Below, piece after piece: positions 25,077-34,174 of a stretch of DNA of 48,636 nt. Origin of the DNA: Streptobacillus canis (GTDB taxonomy: Bacteria > Fusobacteriota > Fusobacteriia > Fusobacteriales > Leptotrichiaceae); assembly GCF_009733925.1 (NCBI RefSeq), contig NZ_WOEI01000010.1, forward strand, positions 1-48,636, in the 5' to 3' direction. Numbering within the stretch: the first letter of the stretch is position 1; each line of letters opens with the position of its first letter. The translations under genes were made by a program, and so were the position numbers. The notes below the pieces were generated by a model. The model worked only from the letters and a program-made list of their open reading frames with translations, was not told the DNA's origin and did not search any database.

Positions 25077-26048
25077 ATGTTTATTCCTAGATATACAATA
25101 TCAGATAAGATAAATAGTTTATCTATAGATATTTCTAATTTGATATTATTAATAGAAATAGAAAATAAAAGAAATTTACATTTAAGAAAAGAGAATAGAA
25201 TAAGAACGATATATTCAACACTTGCAATAGAAAATAATAGTTTAAGTATAGAAGATGTCAGTGATATAATAAATGGTAAAAAAGTTTTAGGTCCTTTAAA
25301 AGACATAAAAGAGGTTTAAAATGCATATGAGGCCTATGATAATGTTTTTAGATATAATCCATATGAAATAAAAGATTTTTTAAGTGTACATAGATTGATG
25401 ATGGATGAATTATTTAAAGAAAGTGGTAAATTTAGAAGTAAGGATGTAGCTATTTATGATGCAAAAGGAAATATTTTACATATAGGTTGTAGTCCAGAAT
25501 TTGTAAATGATTTGGTATTAAATTTATTTAGATGGGGAGAAACAGCACATCCACTTATTAAAAGTTCAATAATTCATTTTGAGTTAGAAATAATACACCC
25601 TTTTTCAGCTGGAAATGGACGAATGGGAAGAATATGGCAAAATCTTATACTTTTAAAATGGAATAAGCTATTTGAATGGCTACCAATGGAAACTATAGTA
25701 TATGAAAATCAAATTAAATATTATGAAATATTAGAAAGATGTAATAAAGCTAATGATTCTACAGAATTTATAGAATTTATGTTAGAAATAATATACAAAA
25801 GTATTAAAAATTATTCAAAAGATATTAGAAAAGATAATCTTTTAGAGAGATTAAATGAAAAAGAAAAAGAAGTATTAAAAGTGATAGATAGATATTTAAA
25901 AAATAATAAGGAGATTACAAATACTAAAGCAGCAGCTCTTGTAAATAAGCCGTTAAATACAACTAGAAGGTACATATTAAAATTTGTTGAGTTAGGTATT
26001 TTAGAAATGTCCGGTGAAAATAAAAATAGAGTATATTTTAGAAAATGA
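25077..26048 (+). pseudogene. Fic-family AMP-transferase interrupted by one in-frame TAA
   Basis: The two open parts, 25077-25319 and from 25320 on, are in the same frame with only a TAA at 25317-25319 between them. Translation past it reads KEV-stop-NAYEAYDNVFRYNPYEIKDF, a continuous Fic protein of about 323 residues. The N-terminus has TLAIEN, the inhibitory (S/T)xxxE(G/N) motif of class II Fic enzymes. The catalytic motif is HPFSAGNGRMGR at about residues 177-188. The C-terminus is a winged helix (NTKAAALVNKPLNTTRRY). It would AMPylate target proteins. The second part could be made from an internal ATG (25395), giving an enzyme without its inhibitory helix. Confidence 0.82.
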
Positions 26049-26100
26049 AGAATAAAGTTGATAGAATAAATAAAATAGGTATTAAACACATAAAAATATA

Positions 26101-26249
26101 AAGATTAATATTTAGAAGATGCACAAAATATGTTTTAAAACTGGGTAAGTGTAGAAGGAAATGTGAAATTTTTATGATCAGGATATAAAACTATAGAAGA
26201 AATAAAATATTTATTTGAAATAGATGTTAAAAAATATAAAAATAATTAA
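26101..26249 (+). pseudogene. GNAT acetyltransferase remnant
   Basis: The translation reads YLEDAQNMF-stop-NWVSVEGNVKFL-stop-SGYKTIEEIKYLFEIDVKKY, matching the N-terminal third of RimJ/RimL-like acetyltransferases. It shares a 22-base identical stretch (starting AGAAGATGCACAAAATATG) with the intact gene at 29890-30438. Two nonsense codons and missing ends make it dead. The 250 bases after it to 26504 hold no gene. Confidence 0.6.
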
Positions 26250-26476
26250 TTTAAATCAGTAATTAGATTAATATAAAAACTTAAAATTGTAATAGGGTAT
26301 ATTTAAGTAGTATATATAAAAGTATTAAAAAAAGTTTCTTCACATAAATTGGAGTGATTTTATTTTTTAATAAAAAAGGATATATTTATTTTGTTGGATA
26401 TTGTATTTTAATTTATTTTATTAATGTATATTTTTTAAATCACTTGATTATTTTATTATATTATGATATTATTTAG

Positions 26477-26489
26477 ATACCAAAAGTAT
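26477..26489 (+). promoter_or_regulatory. TetR-type operator at its own gene
   Basis: ATAC-CAAAA-GTAT inverted repeat, 16 bases before the regulator ATG. The 14-base string ATACCAAAAGTATG recurs at 27174-27187 upstream of the ABC genes, so autoregulation and control of the exporter are likely. Confidence 0.6.
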
Positions 26490-26504
26490 GTTTATGGAGG
26501 TTTG

Positions 26505-27152
26505 ATGTCTAGAAATAAATATCCTGAAAAAAGTAAAGAATTGATATTAGAAGTTTCCAAAAAATTATTTATTGAAAATGGTTTTGAACAAACGAGTATT
26601 CAAAACATTATTGACAATCTTGGTGGGATGACGAAAGGTGTTGTATATCATCATTTTAAATCTAAGATGGATATTTTAAATTCAATTATTGGAATAAATG
26701 ATGAGAAGTTATTGAATGAAGAATGGCTTGGAAATAATGGATTAGAAAAACTTCAATATGGGATATTGAGTTCTTTGAAAGATTATAAAAAAATTTCAAC
26801 ATTATATGTTATAAAAATTTCTTTAAAAAGTCCTCAAATATTATATGAACAATATAATGCTATGTATGAAGCTTTAATACCTATAGTAAATAAAGTGATT
26901 AAAGAGGGTATTTTAGATGGCTCGATTAAAACAGATTTTCCAGAGGAAGTTGCTGAATTTTTAGTAATTTACTTTAATTTTATTATAGGGTTAAGAATTA
27001 CAGAATTGAATATGGAAGATTTGATAAAAAAAATTAAATTTTTTAAAACTATTTTTGAAAGATTAGAGTTCCCAATTATTTCTGAAGAAATTTTTAATAC
27101 AATGTTAGAATTGTTAAAATATATTTTAATAATCAAAAATAAACTAGATTAG
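26505..27152 (+). CDS. TetR-family transcriptional regulator
   Basis: 215 residues from the ATG at 26505. The TetR DNA-binding helices are clear (KSKELILEVSKKLFIENGFE, TSIQNIIDNLGG, KGVVYHHFKSKMDILN). The C-terminal ligand domain is not assignable. GGAGG (26496-26500) lies four bases before the ATG; the frame opens earlier at 26463 but that would cover the operator. Operators at 26477 and 27172 suggest it represses itself and the downstream ABC genes, an arrangement typical of drug or peptide exporters. Confidence 0.85.
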   Translation: MSRNKYPEKSKELILEVSKKLFIENGFEQTSIQNIIDNLGGMTKGVVYHHFKSKMDILNSIIGINDEKLLNEEWLGNNGLEKLQYGILSSLKDYKKISTLYVIKISLKSPQILYEQYNAMYEALIPIVNKVIKEGILDGSIKTDFPEEVAEFLVIYFNFIIGLRITELNMEDLIKKIKFFKTIFERLEFPIISEEIFNTMLELLKYILIIKNKLD

Positions 27153-27171
27153 TTTATTTTTTTAAAAAAAT

Positions 27172-27188
27172 ACATACCAAAAGTATGT
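27172..27188 (+). promoter_or_regulatory. TetR-type operator before the ABC genes
   Basis: ACATAC-CAAAA-GTATGT, a perfect 6-base inverted repeat with the same 5-base centre as the operator at 26477, followed by TTTGTGGAGG, nearly the same as TTTATGGAGG at the first site. Confidence 0.65.
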
Positions 27189-27201
27189 TTGTGGAGGGAG
27201 T

Positions 27202-27321
27202 ATGATTATAGTTAAAGATTTAAAGAAAATTTATGGAAATAAAACAATATTGAATAATGTATCATTTAAAATAGGAAAAGGAGAATTAGTTGTTTTTTTA
27301 GGAGAAAATGGAGGGAAATAG
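27202..27321 (+). pseudogene. ABC transporter ATPase, reduced to the first 39 codons
   Basis: MIIVKDLKKIYGNKTILNNV followed by SFKIGKGELVVFLGENGGK and a TAG. It ends inside Walker A, where GENGAGKST would be expected, and the permease gene begins two bases later. The signature, Walker B and the rest, about 190-260 residues, have been deleted. The start still has a good RBS and the TetR-type operator, so regulation survives although the ATPase does not. Confidence 0.75.
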
Positions 27322-27323
27322 CA

Positions 27324-28028
27324 ATGGATAGAGAATATTTAAGTTTGGTTAGATTAGAATATAAAAAACATACAGTAAAAATTTATGTTATCGCTAGTGT
27401 TATAGGAACACTTTTTTCTTTGTTATTATCAATATTTTTTTTATTTATACCTAAATTTGATATTACAAGTTATGAACTTAATTCAATTAAATTTATTTTA
27501 ATGATGAACTCAACATTTATAATGGGAGTATATTCATTTATTTTAGCTGCAATGATTATAGAATATATTATAAAACCTTATTCAGGTTATTATTTATATA
27601 AAACATTAAGTTATCCAGTAAATAGAGATAAAATCTTTTTATCTAAAATTTTTTCTTGTGTAATATTTGTGATAAGCTTTTGTTTTATATCACTTATTCT
27701 AACGGATATAATTTTATATTTTAGTAACTTGTTATTTAAAATAGTAAATAATGATTTTTATTCAAGTTTCTTTATATATGAAATTTTAGTTAATATATAT
27801 ATAGTTATTGTTGTGTTGGGTATTGCTTTTGGTTCTTTACTTATTTGTTGGAGAAAAAAGTCTACTATAAGAATGATGATAGGCGTTTTTATTTCTTATT
27901 CTATTATAGGGAATCAAATTCAATTTAATTTTATAATATTTCGTTTAATATTAATTTTAATAAATATTTTTATTGTATTTTTTACAATATTTTATTTGTT
28001 AAATAATATTAGAAGAATGGAAGTATGA
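27324..28028 (+). CDS. ABC-2-like membrane permease, orphaned
   Basis: 234 residues with six hydrophobic segments, no signal peptide, and cytoplasmic basic loops (ICWRKKSTIRMM). Topology and context next to a truncated ATPase fit the permease of an ABC-2-type exporter (bacteriocin, antibiotic or lantibiotic immunity). Sequence identity to a named family is not seen. Without an ATPase in cis it needs one from elsewhere, or is functionless. GAGGG lies shortly before the ATG. Confidence 0.7.
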   Translation: MDREYLSLVRLEYKKHTVKIYVIASVIGTLFSLLLSIFFLFIPKFDITSYELNSIKFILMMNSTFIMGVYSFILAAMIIEYIIKPYSGYYLYKTLSYPVNRDKIFLSKIFSCVIFVISFCFISLILTDIILYFSNLLFKIVNNDFYSSFFIYEILVNIYIVIVVLGIAFGSLLICWRKKSTIRMMIGVFISYSIIGNQIQFNFIIFRLILILINIFIVFFTIFYLLNNIRRMEV

Positions 28029-28031
28029 TTT

Positions 28032-28679
28032 ATGAAAAAAGTTTTTATTCACGGTATAGGTCAATCTAATGCAGCGTGGGATGAAATGAAACCACATATA
28101 TTAGGAGAAGCAAAGTACTTAAATTTATTAAATTTTGATGAAGAAAGTGATGATATCTATCAAGAATTATATAATATGTTATGTAAAGAATGTAATAAAG
28201 AAGATGGGGACGTTCATTTGTGTGGAATTTCATTAGGAGGAGTGATGGCTATGCAATATGCTATTGACTTCCCTCAAAAAGTAAAATCTTTAATTCTTAT
28301 AAATACACCTTATAAAATACCCGTTTTATTGTTAAAATTACAAAAATTAATTTTTCAGTGTACACCATCTATATTTTTTAATAAAGGATTTTCTAAAAAA
28401 AATTCTATAAAATTAATTAGTAGAATTATAGAAAAGAACTCTTGGGAAGAAATAAAAAATATAAAGGCTAAAATTTTAATTATATATGGAGATAAAGATA
28501 AGATTAATAAAAAATTTGCAATTAGACTTTTTAAAGAAACATTAAATTCTAAAATAGTTAAAATAGAAAATGCTAATCATGAAATAAATGTTGAACAGCC
28601 TATGAAATTATTAGAAGAAATCAATATTTTTTGGGAAGAAATAAAAGATTATGGTAATAGAAATATTATTAATAAATAA
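28032..28679 (+). CDS. alpha/beta hydrolase
   Basis: 215 residues. It starts MKKVFIHGIGQSNAAW (oxyanion HG). The nucleophile elbow is GISLGG (Ser ~67), the acid probably the Asp in IIYGDKDK, and the base the His in NANHEIN, all in the usual order. Substrate unknown; esterase or peptidase-type cleavage is typical. It begins three bases after the permease stop, so it is probably cotranscribed and may act on the same compound as the exporter. Confidence 0.82.
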   Translation: MKKVFIHGIGQSNAAWDEMKPHILGEAKYLNLLNFDEESDDIYQELYNMLCKECNKEDGDVHLCGISLGGVMAMQYAIDFPQKVKSLILINTPYKIPVLLLKLQKLIFQCTPSIFFNKGFSKKNSIKLISRIIEKNSWEEIKNIKAKILIIYGDKDKINKKFAIRLFKETLNSKIVKIENANHEINVEQPMKLLEEINIFWEEIKDYGNRNIINK

Positions 28680-28876
28680 TAAGAAGTAAGAATGAAAATA
28701 TAAAATATTTATTTAGATTATTAATTATAAATAATTTGCTTTATTAGAGAATAGTTAATTTTGATAAAATTTAAAGGAAATAGAGTAGAGCAAATAATAA
28801 AAATAAGATGATAAAAAAATATATATAAAAACTAGAAAGAGTGATATAATAAATTATAGTTATGGAGGATCCTGAA
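28680..28876. other. AT-rich gap before the GNAT gene
   Basis: No gene. A TATAAT-like box (GATATAATAAAT at about 28843-28854) lies shortly before the RBS and probably drives the GNAT gene at 28877. Confidence 0.4.
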
Positions 28877-29314
28877 ATGAAAGTAATAATTTATGATGAT
28901 AGATATAAAAATCAACTCATTGAAATGGTATCAGAAGCAAGGGTTACTATGGGTATATCATCAGTTATAAGATCTGATTTGTATGATATTAAAACCAATT
29001 ATCTTGATAAAGGAGATATGTTTTGGATCGCTATTGATGAAAGTGATGTTGTAGTTGGATGTATAGGTTATTCTCATATTGAAAATTCTGATGAAGCTTT
29101 TTTACATAGATTTTATGTGAAAGCTTCAAGAAAAAATCAAGGTATAGGAACCAAATTACTTTATATAGCTGAGAAAACAATGAAAAGTAAAGGGATAAGA
29201 AAATCAAAAGTACATTTAGGAGAACCTAAAGAAATATGGTTTGAGTCATATTCTTTTTATCCTAAGAATGGATATATAGAGTATGAACCAAGATATATGT
29301 TAAAGAACTTATAG
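28877..29314 (+). CDS. GNAT-family N-acetyltransferase
   Basis: 145 residues. The acetyl-CoA pyrophosphate loop is RKNQGIGTKLL (R/Q-x-x-G-x-G/A), and VVGCIGYSHIENSDEAFLHR precedes it with strand beta-4. Near the C-terminus is SFYPKNGYIEYEPRYMLK. The substrate is unknown. GGAGG (28864-28868) is eight bases from the ATG at 28877; the ATG at 28862 is upstream of this site and is not used. Confidence 0.82.
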   Translation: MKVIIYDDRYKNQLIEMVSEARVTMGISSVIRSDLYDIKTNYLDKGDMFWIAIDESDVVVGCIGYSHIENSDEAFLHRFYVKASRKNQGIGTKLLYIAEKTMKSKGIRKSKVHLGEPKEIWFESYSFYPKNGYIEYEPRYMLKNL

Positions 29315-29334
29315 ATTTTAATTTAGGAGAAAAT

Positions 29335-29860
29335 ATGAGAAAAGTTAAAATGTTTATTGCAATGAGTTTAGATGGATTTATTGCTGATGAAAATGGAAGT
29401 GTTAAATTTTTACAAAGTTATGGAGAAAACACAGAAAATGAAGATACTTATTCAAAATTTATAAAAGAAATAGATACAATATTAATGGGTTGAAATACAT
29501 ATAATCAAATAGTAACAGAATTATCTCCAAATAATTGGGTTTATCAAAATTTATTAACTTATGTATTTACACATAGAGAGATTAAAAATACGAATAATAT
29601 TATTTTTTTAAATAGTTAAGAAATTAAAAAAAGAAGTTGGAAAAAATGTATGGATATGTGGAGGTGCAAATCTAATTAATCAAGCTATAATTTCAAATAT
29701 TATTGATGAATACTATATTTCAATTATTCCAATAATTTTAGGGAATGGAATAAGATTGTTTACTCGAAATGATATAGAACATAAACTAAAATTAATTAAG
29801 TCAACAATAAATAATGAAATAATAGAATTAAAATATATTCCAATAAAAGAATATAAGTAA
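29335..29860 (+). pseudogene. dihydrofolate-reductase/RibD-C-like protein, nonsense plus frameshift
   Basis: MRKVKMFIAMSLDGFIADEN is the typical start of DHFR-like RibD C-terminal domain proteins. A TGA interrupts at DTILMG-stop-NTYNQIV (around 29492). A second lesion near 29620 shifts the frame before KKLKKEVGKNVWICGGANLI, and the C-terminal block IDEYYISIIPIILGNGIRLF follows to the TAA at 29858. The RBS is intact. No product is expected. The TGA would read Trp under an alternative code, but other genes here end in TGA, so it is a real stop. Confidence 0.78.
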
Positions 29861-29889
29861 AAGCTAAAATAAAAATTAAAGGTGATAAA

Positions 29890-30438
29890 ATGAATAAGAT
29901 AGGAACAAAACAAATAGAAACAGAAAGATTAATACTTAGGAGATTTGAAATAGAAGATGCACAAAATATGTTTGATAATTGGGCGAGTGATTATGAAAAT
30001 ATAATATTTTTAACTTGGCCAAAACATGAAAGTGTAGAAGTAACAAAAAACGTAATAGAGAGATGGTTAAAAGAATATGAAGATAATGCTTTTAAGTGGG
30101 CAATAACTCTTAAAGAAAATATTAGTGAGGTAATAGGTGATATTAGCGTTGTGAGATTAGATGAAACATTAAATTCATGCTCTATAGGTTATGTATTATC
30201 AAAAAAATATTGGAATTTAGGGTATGTAAGTGAGGCATTAAAGTCAGTAATAGAATATTTAATTAAAGAAGCTAATTTTAATAGAATAGAAGCAATACAT
30301 GCTATAGATAATATTGCATCAGGTAAAGTGATGAAAAAAGCAGGCATGAAATTTGAAGGTATTTTGAGACAATCGGCTAAGAGTAATAATGGTATATCAG
30401 ATGTAGCAGTTTACTCAATTCTTAAAGAAGAATATTAA
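29890..30438 (+). CDS. RimJ/RimL-type GNAT acetyltransferase
   Basis: 182 residues. It opens with ETERLILRRFEIEDAQNMFD, then IGYVLSKKYWNLGYVSEALK (the acetyl-CoA-binding motif in its RimL-like form) and VMKKAGMKFEGILRQSA. These enzymes acetylate protein N-termini or small amines; the target is not known. Start is supported by AAAGGTG shortly before the ATG. A dead paralogue lies at 26101-26249. Confidence 0.85.
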   Translation: MNKIGTKQIETERLILRRFEIEDAQNMFDNWASDYENIIFLTWPKHESVEVTKNVIERWLKEYEDNAFKWAITLKENISEVIGDISVVRLDETLNSCSIGYVLSKKYWNLGYVSEALKSVIEYLIKEANFNRIEAIHAIDNIASGKVMKKAGMKFEGILRQSAKSNNGISDVAVYSILKEEY

Positions 30439-30600
30439 TAAATTTCATATTATTATTAATGATAAAAATAAGATAATATAGCAAAAAAATATTTTTTTAG
30501 CTCATGAAAAAAGAAATTTAAATAAGGAATAGTTTAAACTTTCATTTTAGAGGTGTTAAAGATAAAATTATAATAAAAAATTTTAAAATAGGAGAGTGAA

Positions 30601-30915
30601 ATGAAATCAGAATTTAAAGTAGGAATTTTAGAATATGTATTACTTAGATTGTTTATAATAATTGTAAGTACTATAACGTTTGGACTTGCAACACCATGGT
30701 TGCTTGTATCAACATATAGGTGGGAGGCAGAAAATACATATATTAACGGTAAACAATTGTATTTTGATGGAACAGCAATACAGCTTTTTGGTAAATGGAT
30801 ATTGTGGTTATTTTTAACTATAATTACATTTGGATTATATGGTTTTATACTTTCATTAAAATTAAAACAATGGGTTGTCAGTCATACATTTATTATGGAA
30901 GAATATAAAAAATAA
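30601..30915 (+). CDS. small DUF898-like membrane protein
   Basis: 104 residues with two or three membrane helices (VLLRLFIIIVSTITFGLATP and LFGKWILWLFLTIITFGLYG). The interhelix segment YINGKQLYFDGTAIQLFGKW is the repeat pattern of DUF898/YjgN proteins, which are usually longer. RBS AGGAG lies before the ATG. It stands alone, followed by a strong terminator. Function unknown. Confidence 0.75.
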   Translation: MKSEFKVGILEYVLLRLFIIIVSTITFGLATPWLLVSTYRWEAENTYINGKQLYFDGTAIQLFGKWILWLFLTIITFGLYGFILSLKLKQWVVSHTFIMEEYKK

Positions 30916-30955
30916 AACAAAGGGGATGTTCCGAAATAAACAGTTCTAAATAACC

Positions 30956-30986
30956 AAAAAAGCCAGCAAAAAAAACTGGCTTTTTT
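30956..30986. terminator. bidirectional terminator
   Basis: AAAAAAGCCAG (30956-30966), A-rich loop, CTGGCTTTTTT (30976-30986). The stem is identical to that at 327-354. Confidence 0.85.
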
Positions 30987-31022
30987 CTTTTTACATCTAC
31001 AATACATAAATTATATATATCA

Positions 31023-31039
31023 ATACATTTAAAATGTAT
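31023..31039 (+). promoter_or_regulatory. palindromic candidate operator of the opp operon
   Basis: ATACATTT-A-AAATGTAT, a perfect 8-base inverted repeat ending 12 bases before the -35 box. Confidence 0.4.
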
Positions 31040-31051
31040 ATACCAAAAATA

Positions 31052-31080
31052 TTGACAAAAATGCAAAAATGGAATATACT
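31052..31080 (+). promoter_or_regulatory. opp operon promoter
   Basis: TTGACA (31052-31057), 17 bases, TATACT (31075-31080), 35 bases before the oppB ATG. Confidence 0.8.
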
Positions 31081-31115
31081 CATAATCAAATAAAAATTGA
31101 TTGTGAGGAAGAAAT

Positions 31116-32090
31116 ATGAGAAATACTTTAAAATTTATCTTAAAAAGAATATTTACGGGTTTACTTACACTGTGGTTAGTAATTACAATAACATTTTTTC
31201 TTTTACATAAATTACCAGGAGATCCATTTGATAGTGAAAAAGCTATACCTCCTAAAATAAAAGAAAACTTAATGCAAATGTATGATTTAGATAAACCACT
31301 AAGTGTACAATATGCTAAATACTTAAAGAATATTTCTAAAGGTGATTTAGGAATATCAATGAAAGAAAGAGGAAGAACAGTTAATTCAATAATTAAAAGA
31401 TCTTTCCCAGTATCAGCTGATTTAGGGATAAGAGCAGTACTGTTTGGATTAGTATTTGGTATACCTTTAGGAATAGCTGCAGCACTTAAGAGAGGAAAGA
31501 AAATGGATCACTTCTCTATGATAATAGCAGTTATAGGAATATCAGTGCCTAGCTTTGTAATAGCTGGAATACTTCAGTTATATGCTGTAGAAATACATAA
31601 AGGGATTTTAATAGATAAATTAGGTCTTCCTCTAGTTAAAATACTTCTAACGGGTTGGGACATGCCTTCTAAGAAAATACTCCCAGTGATAGCATTAGGT
31701 TTTTTCTCAGTAGCAGAGGTAGCAAGACTTATGAGAAGTAAAATGATAGAAATAATGGAACAAGATTATATTAAACTTGCAATTGCAAAAGGAGTTTCAC
31801 CTATTAATGTAGTTTTAAAACATGCTTTAAGAAATGCAATATTACCAATAATTACAGTAATATTTCCTTCAATAGCAGCAATATTAACAGGATCATTTAT
31901 TATTGAAACAATGTTTTCTATAGGTGGACTTGGTAAATATTATATAGGCTCAATAATTGATAGAGATTATACCATGGTATTAGGAGTAACAGTATTTTAT
32001 TCGGCATTTTTAATACTAATGATGATAGTTATGGATGTGGCATATGCCATTGTAGATCCAAAAATTAAATTAGGGAAGGGGAATAAATAA
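31116..32090 (+). CDS. oppB: oligopeptide ABC transporter permease OppB
   Basis: 324 residues with six helices. The N-terminal FILKRIFTGLLTLWLVITIT and FFLLHKLPGDPF are typical of OppB/DppB. The EAA-type loop that contacts the ATPases is KLAIAKGVSPINVVLKHALR. First gene of the operon, directly behind a good promoter; its stop overlaps the oppC start (TAATG). Confidence 0.93.
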   Translation: MRNTLKFILKRIFTGLLTLWLVITITFFLLHKLPGDPFDSEKAIPPKIKENLMQMYDLDKPLSVQYAKYLKNISKGDLGISMKERGRTVNSIIKRSFPVSADLGIRAVLFGLVFGIPLGIAAALKRGKKMDHFSMIIAVIGISVPSFVIAGILQLYAVEIHKGILIDKLGLPLVKILLTGWDMPSKKILPVIALGFFSVAEVARLMRSKMIEIMEQDYIKLAIAKGVSPINVVLKHALRNAILPIITVIFPSIAAILTGSFIIETMFSIGGLGKYYIGSIIDRDYTMVLGVTVFYSAFLILMMIVMDVAYAIVDPKIKLGKGNK

Positions 32091-33055
32091 TGAAAAATCT
32101 TTATGGAGCAAATTATGATAGAGAAAATTTTAAAGCAAATCCAGAGGATTTTGTTTATGTAGGGCCTGATAATAAGAAAAATGAAAGTATAAATAAACCT
32201 AGTTTAACTTATTGGAAAGATTCTTGGAGAAGATTTAAAAAAAATAAACTTGCTGTTTTTTTCTTAGGTGTTTTAGTTATTTATCTTTTTTTAGCTATAT
32301 TTGGACAGGTTTTAGTAAAATATACTTATTATGAACAAAATAGTTCGGATAGATTTTTAGGAATAATGCAAGGATTTGTTAAAGGACATTATTTAGGAAC
32401 AGATTCATTAGGAAGAGATTTATTTTCAAGAATTTCACAAGGTATAAGAGTTTCAATGGAACTTTCAATTATAGTTGCAGCTATATGTGTTGTACTTGGA
32501 ACTGTATATGGAGCAACAGCGGCTTATTTTGGGGGTAAAATAGATAGTATAATGGTAAGGACTGTTGAAGTAATATTATCTATACCTTCTATGATATATA
32601 TAATTTTATTAATGGTTGTATTAGGTAATAGTGTCAAAACAATAATTATTGCACTTTGTGCTACAAGATGGCTTGGATATGCTTTACTTGTTAGAGGAGA
32701 AGTATTAAAAATTAAAGAAAATGAATATGTATTGGCATCAAAAGCATTAGGAGCTAACTTTTGGTGGATAATTAGAAAACATTTGATTCCAAATACCTTA
32801 AGTATAATTATAGTAAGACTTACTATGGATATACCATCAATAATATTTTCTGAAGCATTCTTAAGTTTTATAGGTTTAGGAGTACCTATACCTCAAGCAT
32901 CACTTGGGAACTTAGTAGCTGATGGTTTTAAAGAAATAAATACACATGTGTACTTATTCTTAATACCAGCTTTAGTAATATCATTAATTACTTTATCATT
33001 TAATATTATAGGTGATGCAATGAGTGATGCATTGAATCCAAAACTTAGAGATTAG
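32090..33055 (+). CDS. oppC: oligopeptide ABC transporter permease OppC
   Basis: 321 residues. A cytoplasmic N-terminal tail of ~55 residues leads to the first helix (LAVFFLGVLVIYLFLAIFG). HYLGTDSLGRDLFSRI is the OppC/DppC signature, and VLASKALGANFWWIIRKHLI is the EAA loop. It pairs with OppB in the membrane. Starts on the last base of the oppB stop and is followed by oppD after 12 bases. Confidence 0.93.
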   Translation: MKNLYGANYDRENFKANPEDFVYVGPDNKKNESINKPSLTYWKDSWRRFKKNKLAVFFLGVLVIYLFLAIFGQVLVKYTYYEQNSSDRFLGIMQGFVKGHYLGTDSLGRDLFSRISQGIRVSMELSIIVAAICVVLGTVYGATAAYFGGKIDSIMVRTVEVILSIPSMIYIILLMVVLGNSVKTIIIALCATRWLGYALLVRGEVLKIKENEYVLASKALGANFWWIIRKHLIPNTLSIIIVRLTMDIPSIIFSEAFLSFIGLGVPIPQASLGNLVADGFKEINTHVYLFLIPALVISLITLSFNIIGDAMSDALNPKLRD

Positions 33056-33067
33056 GAGAAGGTTATT

Positions 33068-34174
33068 ATGAGTTTATTAGAAGTAAAAAATTTAAGTGTT
33101 TCTTTTAATACTTATGCAGGGGAAGTAAAAGCATTAAGAGATATTAGTTTTACTGTAGATAGAGGTGAAACTCTTGCTATAGTTGGAGAATCAGGAAGTG
33201 GGAAATCAGTTACAGTACAAAGTATAATGAAATTAATACCTACTCCTCCCGGGGAATATAAAAATGGTGAAATAATATTTGATGGAGTAGATTTACTGAA
33301 ATTAAATGAAAAAGAAATGAGAAAATATAGAGGTGGAAGAATAGGGATGATATTCCAAGATCCTATGACATCACTTAATCCAGTAATTAAAATTGGACAT
33401 CAAATTATGGAAGGAATATTAATACATAAAAAAGTTAGTAAACAAGAAGCTAAAAAACTTGCAATTGAAATGTTAGATAAGGTAGGAATACCTAAACCGG
33501 AAGAAAGATTTGAACAATATCCTCATCAATTTTCTGGAGGAATGAGACAAAGAGTAGTTATAGCAATAGCACTTGCATGTGAACCAGATTTATTAATATG
33601 TGATGAACCAACTACAGCACTTGATGTAACTATACAGGCACAAATATTAGAATTAATAAATAAATTGAAAAAAGAATTAAATATAGGTGTAATATTGATA
33701 ACACATGATTTAGGAGTTGTTGCAGAAACTTCAGATAGAGTAATAGTAATGTATGCAGGAGAAAAAATGGAAGAAGCTCCAGTAAAAACAATTTTTAAAG
33801 ATCCTAGACATCCCTATACTTGGGGATTGTTAAAATCATTACCAAGACTTGATATGGATTCTAATGAAGCTTTATTTTCAATACCAGGAACTCCACCAGA
33901 TTTATTAGATCCACCAAAAGGAGATCCGTTTGCAGCAAGATCAGAATTTTCTATGAAAATAGATTATGAGAAAAAACCTCCTTTAGTAGATTTAGGAAAT
34001 GGGCATTATGTTAAATCATGGATATACGTAGATGGAGCACCAGATATGAAATTTAATCCAGATGGAACAATTACAATAACTCCAGTAGAAGGAGAAGCAT
34101 ATGTAGTAGATACTATTAAGAGTAAAAGTGGTGTAAAATTTGCAAATATCACAGGAAGTGAGGAAAAGAAATGA
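33068..34174 (+). CDS. oppD: oligopeptide ABC transporter ATPase OppD
   Basis: 368 residues. Walker A GESGSGKS, Q-loop MIFQDPMTSLNP, signature FSGGMRQRV and Walker B LLICDEPTTALDV are all intact. In the C-terminal Opp region the three to four cysteines of many OppD proteins (context PFAPRCPYA) are replaced (DPFAARSEFSMKIDYEKKPP), as in streptococcal AmiE/OppD. There is also a 60-residue C-terminal extension (HYVKSWIYVDGAPDMKF onwards). The stop overlaps the oppF ATG (ATGA). Confidence 0.93.
   Translation: MSLLEVKNLSVSFNTYAGEVKALRDISFTVDRGETLAIVGESGSGKSVTVQSIMKLIPTPPGEYKNGEIIFDGVDLLKLNEKEMRKYRGGRIGMIFQDPMTSLNPVIKIGHQIMEGILIHKKVSKQEAKKLAIEMLDKVGIPKPEERFEQYPHQFSGGMRQRVVIAIALACEPDLLICDEPTTALDVTIQAQILELINKLKKELNIGVILITHDLGVVAETSDRVIVMYAGEKMEEAPVKTIFKDPRHPYTWGLLKSLPRLDMDSNEALFSIPGTPPDLLDPPKGDPFAARSEFSMKIDYEKKPPLVDLGNGHYVKSWIYVDGAPDMKFNPDGTITITPVEGEAYVVDTIKSKSGVKFANITGSEEKK

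Noticed and set aside
29489..29494. TGA read as Trp (alternative code) in the DHFR-like gene
   Set aside because: Other intact genes here use TGA as their normal stop, and this gene has a second, independent frameshift.
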